Position numbers and translations under genes: made by a program
Notes under the pieces: generated by a model
The model's database searches: none
The model's input: the letters and a program-made list of their open reading frames with translations, nothing else
What the model was told of the DNA's origin: nothing
Assembly (NCBI GenBank): GCA_963920635.1
Contig: OY987299.1
Location: 25,374,901-25,438,900 of the forward strand
Source: Pseudeuparius sepicola
Taxonomy: Eukaryota > Arthropoda > Insecta > Coleoptera > Anthribidae
DNA length: 64,000 nt
Direction of reading: 5' to 3'
Shown: positions 56,755 to 63,656 of the stretch, piece by piece
Layout: every line of letters starts with the position of its first letter
Numbering within the stretch: the first letter of the stretch is position 1

Positions 56755-57153
56755 ATGTCCTTAAACAAGTTCGGACGTGCCTCGAAATCAAGGAGCAGGT
56801 CTTGCCCACCTGTTTACACATTAAATTTGACTCTAGAAGGAAACTATGATTGTAGCAACCGCAGACTGAGCAACGTTAATCACCCGATCGATGAAAGCGA
56901 TGCCAGCACAAAACAATATGTCGATGAGGGGGTCATTCATACATTACAATATTTTTACACAAATCTTAAACAGCATTCTGATGAATGCGATCTTCATATT
57001 CGCAACACAATGATAGACAATTTCCAAGATAAGATCGATGAATTGAGAGAGTTGGTTAAAACTATGGAAGATTATTATTTAAAAATAACTGGTAAGAGCA
57101 TGCAATCCTTACTATCTCTCAGACTTGCAGAGATCCTTGAGGGTGGAGCATAG
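56755..57153 (+). CDS. fibre-like protein 2, 132 aa, tandem paralogue
   Basis: Same architecture as 56385-56747: SLNKFGRAS, a longer Ser/Arg insert, then RRLSNVNHPIDESDASTKQY with VD and a helical tail with two cysteines. The upstream bases TTATAAGATG and the first 30 coding bases are almost identical to the neighbour, showing a local duplication followed by divergence of the C-terminal, presumably receptor-facing, part. Function inferred as for the neighbour. Confidence 0.65.
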   Translation: MSLNKFGRASKSRSRSCPPVYTLNLTLEGNYDCSNRRLSNVNHPIDESDASTKQYVDEGVIHTLQYFYTNLKQHSDECDLHIRNTMIDNFQDKIDELRELVKTMEDYYLKITGKSMQSLLSLRLAEILEGGA

Positions 57154-57155
57154 TC

Positions 57156-58082
57156 ATGCATAGTAAAGAAAAAATTCAAGTAGTTAAGGAATTACATAAA
57201 CCAGCGCGAAAAAATTATCCACGTCGTCGAACTATCATTAAAGGTTTAGACGATTTGTGGCAAGCTGATCTCGCGCAGTTAGATCAGTATGCTAGTCACA
57301 ATAATGGCTTCAAATTCATACTGGTTGTAATCGATTGCTTCTCTAAATTTGTTTGGTGCAGACCGCTCAAATCCAAGTCTGCCGAAGATGTTACCAACGC
57401 CTTTGCTGATATCCTATCGGGAACTCGAAAGCCTCGCAACCTTCAAACTGATCAGGGCAAAGAGTTTTATAACTCTAGATTTCAAAATTTGATGCGAAAA
57501 TTCAAAATTAATCATTACAGCACTTTTAGCATCACGAAAGCCGCCATGGCCGAGAGAGTAATACGAACTCTAAAAGAGCGATTATTTAAGTATTTTAGTC
57601 TAAATGGTAAATTTAAATGGGATGATTATTTGCGTACGCTAGTTGCCGAGTATAATAACAGAAAGCATAGAGTGATTCAGATGAAACCCAACCAAGTTAA
57701 TAAAAGTAACGAACAATATCTGCTTAAAAAAGTGTATAGTCACGTGAAGATTTTCAGAGGTAGTAAATTGAAGGTTGGAGATATTGTGAGAATAAGTAAA
57801 GTGAAACACGTATTTGCCAAAGGATATATGCCTAGTTGGAGTACAGAATTGTTTAAAATAAGCAAAGTACAAATTACCAACCCGCCTACATATCTTCTAG
57901 AGGATTTAAGTGGAAGTCCTATAAAGGGCGGGTTTTACTGCGAAGAATTGCAAAAAACTGAACATCCCGATGTCTACCTGGTTGAAAAGATTCTTCGTAG
58001 AAAGAGGGGGAAGGTGCTAGTACGATGGTTGGGCTTTGATAAAGACCATGACTCGTGGATCTCTGAGTCAAACGTCGTGTAG
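57156..58082 (+). CDS. INT: retroviral-type integrase with chromodomain, 308 aa
   Basis: Joins the element ends to host DNA. The catalytic core has DLWQADLAQL (D38), LQTDQGKEFYN (D99) and MAERVIRTLKER (E133), the DDE order of Polinton integrases, with the typical INHYSTFS before the glutamate. The C-terminal SH3-like region (GSKLKVGDIVRISK) is followed by a chromodomain at about 273-308 (VEKILRRKRGKVLVRWLGF, SWISES), which may steer integration to methylated histones. The start KEKIQVVKELHKPARKNYPR is normal for the arthropod form, which lacks a separate zinc finger here. No lesion. Confidence 0.95.
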   Translation: MHSKEKIQVVKELHKPARKNYPRRRTIIKGLDDLWQADLAQLDQYASHNNGFKFILVVIDCFSKFVWCRPLKSKSAEDVTNAFADILSGTRKPRNLQTDQGKEFYNSRFQNLMRKFKINHYSTFSITKAAMAERVIRTLKERLFKYFSLNGKFKWDDYLRTLVAEYNNRKHRVIQMKPNQVNKSNEQYLLKKVYSHVKIFRGSKLKVGDIVRISKVKHVFAKGYMPSWSTELFKISKVQITNPPTYLLEDLSGSPIKGGFYCEELQKTEHPDVYLVEKILRRKRGKVLVRWLGFDKDHDSWISESNVV

Positions 58083-58098
58083 AGCTTCAAGTGTTAAG

Positions 58099-58731
58099 AT
58101 GGTTGACAGCGGCTATGAAACCGATGGTAGCGACCATGAAGAAGTAAACAATGTAAGCGAAGATTCTCTGCTTCTATCATCATGCTTCACATTACCTACA
58201 TATATTATTAATAATGGTTTGAGCATTATGAGATATTTCAAACCCCAAGTTAATATCCGATCAACAGTGCGACGAAATGTGATTTCGCTGGACTATTTGG
58301 AGTGGAAAGAATTAGTGAATAATTTAAACAACTTTACCAACAACCTGGGTACCCCGATGTTCATCAGATTTGACGATATATTGTTAAGAACCATGTTGAC
58401 TGCAGATGGAAATCAACGAGTGTTGCTTGCAAAAAATGGTGTTAGCCAATGGTTTTCCATAGCAGAGGTTTTCGAGCTACTAAATATCGCACCATATGTG
58501 ACTTTAAGGATGAGCTTTTTGATTAATTTTGAATTGTATGATTTTTACCTTAATTTTTTAGATAAGGTCAATGAATTATTAGTACGTAGTAACTATGCCA
58601 TAAATGTAATGGAAATTGTATTTTTAATGTGCAATGCAGTATGTAGCATGGAAACATATTGCATTTTTGAACTGTACTCTTATTATAATCAATTTTTGTT
58701 AGCAGACTTGTATAGAAGAAGGTTGGAATAA
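58099..58731 (+). CDS. Polinton protein of unknown function, 210 aa
   Basis: An acidic N-terminus (MVDSGYETDGSDHEEVNNVS) precedes a mixed domain with VLLAKNGVSQWFSIAEVFEL, weakly reminiscent of Bro-N/KilA-type DNA-binding domains (W-F-x-x-x-E-V), and a hydrophobic helical C-terminal half with several Tyr and Cys (FELYDFYLNFLDKVNELLV). The frame is open upstream into the integrase end; the ATG at 58099 lies 16 bases after the integrase stop. The stop codon is part of GGAATAAAG, so the poly(A) signal overlaps it. It is the last rightward gene and converges on the CHHC gene. Confidence 0.6.
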   Translation: MVDSGYETDGSDHEEVNNVSEDSLLLSSCFTLPTYIINNGLSIMRYFKPQVNIRSTVRRNVISLDYLEWKELVNNLNNFTNNLGTPMFIRFDDILLRTMLTADGNQRVLLAKNGVSQWFSIAEVFELLNIAPYVTLRMSFLINFELYDFYLNFLDKVNELLVRSNYAINVMEIVFLMCNAVCSMETYCIFELYSYYNQFLLADLYRRRLE

Positions 58732-58787
58732 AGCACTGATTAAAAAATATGACTTTTATTTTACAATATGTTTATTTTACAACATTT

Positions 58788-59000
58788 TTATTCCGGGCCA
58801 ATCCTGGGATTTCTTATGATCATCGGCGGCTGATTGTTGATATGTCGGTAATACTCTTCCCAATTGATTTCAGGCACATGTCCCAACTGTCGCCGACACT
58901 TCACCAGATGATTCTGCAGTCGACTTCTCCGTACCATGTGGCTGGCAATGTAGGGGCAGGGCACCATGTCTGATTCGATCTGAATGGTCTGGTTGTACAT
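58788..59000 (-). CDS. CHHC zinc-finger protein, GTSF1/U11-48K-like, 70 aa
   Basis: A single CHHC finger is present: C15, H21, H31 and C35 in VPCPYIASHMVRRSRLQNHL followed by VKCRRQ. The spacing C-x5-H-x9-H-x3-C, with C-P-Y after the first ligand and H-L-x-K-C at the end, is exactly that of the CHHC domain of GTSF1 (gametocyte-specific factor, a Piwi/Asterix partner in piRNA silencing) and of U11-48K (5' splice-site recognition). The remaining 35 residues hold an aromatic cluster (INWEEYYRHI) and a basic Pro-rich end. It has its own TATA box at 59058-59066, and its stop codon lies within GGAATAAAA. I am not aware of this domain as a standard Polinton gene. The role is unknown: possible RNA binding or interference with Piwi or the minor spliceosome. 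Confidence 0.75.
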   Translation of the reverse strand: MYNQTIQIESDMVPCPYIASHMVRRSRLQNHLVKCRRQLGHVPEINWEEYYRHINNQPPMIIRNPRIGPE

Positions 59001-59057
59001 GTTGCTGCGAACTCTTGTTACAAGTTTTCAGACTGCAGAATGAGCTCGATGTCTCGG

Positions 59058-59066
59058 TTATATATA
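59058..59066 (-). promoter_or_regulatory. TATA box of the CHHC gene
   Basis: On the minus strand GTTTGTATATATAACCGAGA lies about 60 bases upstream of the ATG at 59000. Confidence 0.55.
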
Positions 59067-59139
59067 CAAACTGGGCGGTGGGACGTCAGGGGTGGGGGGG
59101 GCTACAAGAGAATGAAACACTATTTGTAAAATATATTTT

Positions 59140-59257
59140 TTATTCATCCACACGTACATCTTTATGACCCCAAGGAAGGGTTGAAACACTATCAACTAAA
59201 TATCGCTTATCGTCAAATGGATTTAAACCAATCTTAGATTGACTTATGCTAAAGACG
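59140..59257 (-). pseudogene. detached C-terminal tail of the DNA polymerase
   Basis: Directly after the polymerase stop the minus strand continues in another frame with SQSKIGLNPFDDKRYLVDSV and TLPWGHKDV, the characteristic C-terminal end of Polinton PolB (L-N-P-x-D-D-K-R-Y, then T-L-P-W-G-H). It stops at 59140. A frameshift near 59256-59260 separates it from the main frame. Confidence 0.8.
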
Positions 59258-62200
59258 TTATGAGAAATAATCTTGATACGTTATCTGCTTCGCTACAACA
59301 CTACCTCTAACACCTTTGGATTTTTTAACACACAAATTTTTTCCTTGAACCTCATAAGTATACATTTTAGATCTAAGTCCAACAAAATGTGTTAAAATAC
59401 GACCATTTAATTCGTCCTTCATCAGTCCTGGCACCTTCTTATTTACAAGCGGAATTCCATATTGATTATCTGCAGGATAGTCACTAGTGTCAAACCGATG
59501 AATATGATTCTTAATTACATCCTCGAACATGTCCTCACAGCGGATTTCGTAAACTAAACTATCAGTATCAGTATATAATAATAAGCAGTTAGTTGGTGAA
59601 AATGTTTTCAACATAAAGTCATAGTGAAATTCGTAAACACAGGTTTTTGATATGTCCAGAATAGACATCCCAACGTACAGAGGTTTATCAAACATAATAT
59701 TTGTCTTATTTAATTCGACACTTATTAAATTCTCTTCAAAAATTATCCTATGTCTAAAACGAGGGCTAGAAATTAAATTTTTGGCGCCGTATCTACCCTC
59801 CCACGTCCTTAATAATCTCACAATCCTATGTTTTCTAACATTTTGCATTGTTTTGCCGTAGATTGCATTATTCATTAGTTTCATTATATTTTTTTCAAAA
59901 TCTAATGTTGTCACAGTTCTTAAGTGGGTATTGAGTTGTATATAGGGAGCTAACCAGGTAGACTGCTTAAATTTCAAAACTTTGTGAATTTTTTTCAGAA
60001 TTAAACCATGTTGTAAAGCTTGCTTAAGCGCTCTATAATGAATCATATAATTCTTCTTATCATCGAGAGTGGTCATGAGCTTTTTTATTTTGGAACCTGG
60101 AGGTTTACGATGTTCAGGTGCGAAAGGAAGATCTTTATGATGGTCATGAAGATGATCGGGATACGACAAATCCACTTCTAAAATATATCCTTCATCGGCA
60201 TTGTCAGCAACCTTGGTGACGTCAGTATCGTTGGAGGCCCACTCAAATCCTCCGTAAGGAAGGGGTTCACACATTGCCCAGCCATAAAGGTTGTTAACGT
60301 CCGCATAAAGAATATATTTTGATGGCATACTAGCATCATAGTTTGCCATATATTTGTTGTTGGCCTGAGAAAAGCGGTGGCTTACCTGGCTTACCCCACC
60401 TCGAATTGCCCTCTCGAAAAACATTAAGATGTCACTATCTTGGAAGGTTTCTAATTTACATTTCGTATATCGAAGCATGCAATCCCAACTGAATCCAGGC
60501 AAAGTATAGTACCAGGCAGGATCTAAACCGTAATTTTGAAGACAAGTCGTTCTAAAGTGTTCAAATATATCTGTGAGCAAGAGCACGTCAGTCTTTAAGT
60601 ACAGATCTAAATACTCACCCAAGGTTTTTACACCAAACCTCTCCCAAATTAATTGCGCATGTCCGTAATCCTTCTCGTTAATATTAGTGTCATTTAATTT
60701 GTTATAAAAATGTTGGATCGATGGTAATGCGGTTTCTTCCAATTTTTCTAGAGAATCGATATAATCATAACAAAAAACCCCTTTCCTAGTTAACAAGTCA
60801 AAATTTTCGGAAGACAATCGAAATTCATTTCTAGTGTTTTCGAAACTATTTAGAGATGATGCGAGTGTGTCGAGAGGAAAGGCCAAGAACTTGAAAGAAT
60901 CGATGAACCGAAATTTAATATTTGTTTCATTATCGAATACTGTAAAGCTTATATATTTTTCATTATTAACAGGAAGTAGGTTGACATGATTCCGTTTGGC
61001 AAGTTCTCGTATTATAAAATGGCTGTCATACCCACTAAGATTGTGGAAAATGATGGGAACTACAAACGAGTTTTTATAATTTAAGTTGCACGCTTGATGT
61101 GCATAACCTCGAAACATCGATGACAGGTGACAGTGGTCACGTACAATTATGTCGTTAACATTGAATTTTTTCTCGCAAATGTGACAATTAGGGGTGGCAT
61201 CTTTAAGACTTATGGCTTCATCCATAGGTTCAACAAGATTCAATTTGGATGATATAAACTTAGCAATTTCCTCTATTTGATTGGCAAACCATATCATACA
61301 GTCTCCCCCGCGATAAGCTTTGTAGAAAGAGAGCGAGTTGTCAAAAGAGCACTTGAAATAATAACCGGCACTGAATGCTTCCTGTCTTTGATATTTAACA
61401 GTTTTTAGGCTAGCATCAGAATCTCCGCAGGGTTTTAGCATTGCTTCAAAGTCAGCATACAGGGTGAATGGGGTGCGTTCTTTATTAACAAAATTTTTAA
61501 ATTCGATAAACTTCTCTTTGGGAAACTCGATTTTACAATTATTTATTTGCTCGCAATAAACTGTATGCTCTTCTAACTTATCTTGCGATGAAAAGTAATT
61601 TAAACATCTCTCGCATATAAATTTTCTACCGCTATGTTTGCTAGACTGTTTCGAAATCAGTCTAGATAAATCTTTAATCCAACAATAATGGTATTTTATA
61701 TCAACGTGCGAATCGTCGACAGACGGTGCTTCAAAGTCGCTAGTTTTCAAAAAATAATGACTTTGAATTAGAAGTAAATTCACATGTCTATCCATTTTAT
61801 TTTTAGTTAGTCGAGCTGGAGAGGTGATAAATTGACGTGGAGTCTCACTTACCAACTCCAAAATATACACATTTATAGAAATTTCATTTAATTTTTCGAA
61901 TTTCGATATTTGGGATAATTGCATTGGTAGGTCTATATCATCTAATTTAAATTTCAGCCTGTAGTGAGGATATGAATTAACCCGATCAATATGCTTTTGA
62001 GAGGGGTAAAGAGCGGCAATAACACTCCAAAAGAAGCATGCTTCATCACTATTTTTTACATTGACACATGCTTGTTTTTTGGAAATTTCAACGGGGAGTG
62101 GCAGATATGAAGCACCGTTTCCTATCTCAACTTTATTTATACTGATGACTAAACTCAAAATTTTGCGTAACGCCCACCCCGATCCATTGTCATGAAAATC

Positions 62201-62818
62201 TTCAAGCTTCTTTATAATCCTATCCTTTATATTATCTGTAAACCACAACTTTAAATCACTCCCCTGGTCAATTATAGCATTTTTTGTGTTGAAGCATTTG
62301 TTGTCACTTATGACTGTATCTTGAGACATTTTAACAAATTCACCATTAAAAACCGCATTTACCTTAACAATGTGAAAAGCATTTAAAGTTCTAGTTATGC
62401 GACTCTTAAAAAGAATAAATGCATCGTCAAAAAACTGGAATAAATCGATGTGCCTCATATTTACTATAACACCTGTGCGAAGACGACTCTGGAACGCTGC
62501 TTGAACGTCCACCCATTTGACTCGGTGACTTCTATTGAGGTGTTGCTTACCAGATCCAGTTTTGCATAATGTTTTGAAGTATAATTGAAGTCTTTTGAGA
62601 TGTTGCAGATTGGCATGCAACTTTGACAAAGTGCCTTGGTGAAAATGACATCGGAGTGCTGAGGAATTCTGTCTCACCGACAATTGCAACTTTTGCTGCC
62701 AACGTTGTAATACTTCTGGAAGTGTAGGTCTGTCACTTTCATTAAGTATGTTAAACACCTTCTCATATGCCTTTACAGTTTTGTCGCTCACTGTAGCTAT
62801 TTCATTACCATCGATCAT
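59258..62818 (-). CDS. POLB: protein-primed family B DNA polymerase, 1186 aa, tail frameshifted
   Basis: Replicates the element from a terminal protein. In order: an N-terminal region with ACFFWSVIAAL (about 260-270) and HVNLLLI (about 346); a Cys/His finger CERCLNYFSSQDKLEEHTVY ending in C (about 403-425); Exo I TLYADFEAM (about 455); an HNH/endonuclease VII-like CHICEKK...RDHCH...ACNLNY module (about 543-580); Exo II region FHNLSGYDSHFI; Exo III LYLKTDVLLL; palm motif A LYADVNNLYGWAM (about 840); motif B MNNAIYGKTMQN (about 990); motif C LLYTDTDSLVYE (about 1086). Everything needed for catalysis is present. The frame stops at KQITYQDYFS, and the last about 38 residues lie in another frame (59140-59257), so the product is slightly short and may be impaired. 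The ATG at 62818 lies about 55 bases after a TATA box. Confidence 0.95.
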   Translation of the reverse strand: MIDGNEIATVSDKTVKAYEKVFNILNESDRPTLPEVLQRWQQKLQLSVRQNSSALRCHFHQGTLSKLHANLQHLKRLQLYFKTLCKTGSGKQHLNRSHRVKWVDVQAAFQSRLRTGVIVNMRHIDLFQFFDDAFILFKSRITRTLNAFHIVKVNAVFNGEFVKMSQDTVISDNKCFNTKNAIIDQGSDLKLWFTDNIKDRIIKKLEDFHDNGSGWALRKILSLVISINKVEIGNGASYLPLPVEISKKQACVNVKNSDEACFFWSVIAALYPSQKHIDRVNSYPHYRLKFKLDDIDLPMQLSQISKFEKLNEISINVYILELVSETPRQFITSPARLTKNKMDRHVNLLLIQSHYFLKTSDFEAPSVDDSHVDIKYHYCWIKDLSRLISKQSSKHSGRKFICERCLNYFSSQDKLEEHTVYCEQINNCKIEFPKEKFIEFKNFVNKERTPFTLYADFEAMLKPCGDSDASLKTVKYQRQEAFSAGYYFKCSFDNSLSFYKAYRGGDCMIWFANQIEEIAKFISSKLNLVEPMDEAISLKDATPNCHICEKKFNVNDIIVRDHCHLSSMFRGYAHQACNLNYKNSFVVPIIFHNLSGYDSHFIIRELAKRNHVNLLPVNNEKYISFTVFDNETNIKFRFIDSFKFLAFPLDTLASSLNSFENTRNEFRLSSENFDLLTRKGVFCYDYIDSLEKLEETALPSIQHFYNKLNDTNINEKDYGHAQLIWERFGVKTLGEYLDLYLKTDVLLLTDIFEHFRTTCLQNYGLDPAWYYTLPGFSWDCMLRYTKCKLETFQDSDILMFFERAIRGGVSQVSHRFSQANNKYMANYDASMPSKYILYADVNNLYGWAMCEPLPYGGFEWASNDTDVTKVADNADEGYILEVDLSYPDHLHDHHKDLPFAPEHRKPPGSKIKKLMTTLDDKKNYMIHYRALKQALQHGLILKKIHKVLKFKQSTWLAPYIQLNTHLRTVTTLDFEKNIMKLMNNAIYGKTMQNVRKHRIVRLLRTWEGRYGAKNLISSPRFRHRIIFEENLISVELNKTNIMFDKPLYVGMSILDISKTCVYEFHYDFMLKTFSPTNCLLLYTDTDSLVYEIRCEDMFEDVIKNHIHRFDTSDYPADNQYGIPLVNKKVPGLMKDELNGRILTHFVGLRSKMYTYEVQGKNLCVKKSKGVRGSVVAKQITYQDYFS

Positions 62819-63128
62819 CTTCGAAGCAATGAGTAGAGCAGTGTGCTAGAAATATGCAGAGTTCCTACCTATATAGGGTAAGAGCGTCGAAGGATGGTCC
62901 CCTCTCCAAAATTTTAGTATGAAAACAGGATCTGAGAAAAGGTTTTTTTTTGCTCCCTTTTTTATTTTAACATTTTACCATTTTCTACAAACATTAATTT
63001 CACGAAGCACGTCTTTCCTGCAGCGGGAAAGTTTTTAAATTGACTTTTTTTCATAATCATTCTTTTCTGCTGGAAATGAAACAGCATAATAACTTTACAT
63101 TTTTATTTACATTTTCACAAAAACTAAA
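62819..63128. other. intergenic region between polymerase and exonuclease-like gene
   Basis: It contains the polymerase TATA box (minus strand, CCCTATATAGGTAGG, about 62868-62878). The rest is a leader and the downstream sequence of the neighbouring gene; no further ORF is visible. Confidence 0.5.
62868..62878 (-). promoter_or_regulatory. TATA box of the polymerase gene
   Basis: TATATAGG on the minus strand, about 52-57 bases before the ATG at 62818. Confidence 0.55.
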
Positions 63129-63656
63129 TTATTTACATCGTCTTATAAATTCAGAAAAAAACATTAGTTCTACCCTCGGGCAGTGAAATGCTTTTCCAGG
63201 CCTCGTGATGTGTCGCTCACATTGGTTGGCACGCACTCGCTCGTAGAACCTCTGCTGCTTCCGAACAAGGACGTCGAACTTGGGGCAGCCTATATCCTCG
63301 ATATTGTATGATAAGTGGGCATACCCCGCGGCCTGCAGCAGATTCCTTTCAACTTGTCCTCCCTTGTAAGCTATAAGTTCATTGCCAGCGGACTCCCCCA
63401 GACGCCGAATCTCTTCTAACGCACTTTCCTGGGCTTCATCCGTTGCACAATCTTCAAACTTCAAGCCGTGCAAGTTCATCGTTAACCAACGAGCAGTGCA
63501 TGCATCCTTAGAAGATAGGCTGCGGTAGTTTCCCACACGATAATACCTGGATGTCACTTCTCTCGATTTCATATCGTATATTGCCATTTCTTTTATAACG
63601 AACTTTCCACTAACTTGAAAGCCATCAGCGTCGATGATATACCTGATGTTAGACAT
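63129..63656 (-). CDS. exonuclease-fold (DEDD-like) Polinton protein, 175 aa
   Basis: The N-terminus IRYIIDADGFQVSGKFVIKE followed by MAIYD resembles the first strands of DEDD 3'-5' exonucleases, with two acidic residues (D9, D11) at the catalytic position. A segment ELIAYKGGQVERNLLQAAGY fits the second motif and CPKFDVL the third. The C-terminus has a Cys/His set (CERHITRPGKAFHC). Similar proteins are common in insect genomes and often lie in Polintons. Not all DEDD acidic positions are evident, so it may bind rather than cut nucleic acid. No lesion. A TATA-like CTTATATT (63716-63723, minus AATATAAG) lies about 65 bases upstream. Confidence 0.65.
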   Translation of the reverse strand: MSNIRYIIDADGFQVSGKFVIKEMAIYDMKSREVTSRYYRVGNYRSLSSKDACTARWLTMNLHGLKFEDCATDEAQESALEEIRRLGESAGNELIAYKGGQVERNLLQAAGYAHLSYNIEDIGCPKFDVLVRKQQRFYERVRANQCERHITRPGKAFHCPRVELMFFSEFIRRCK

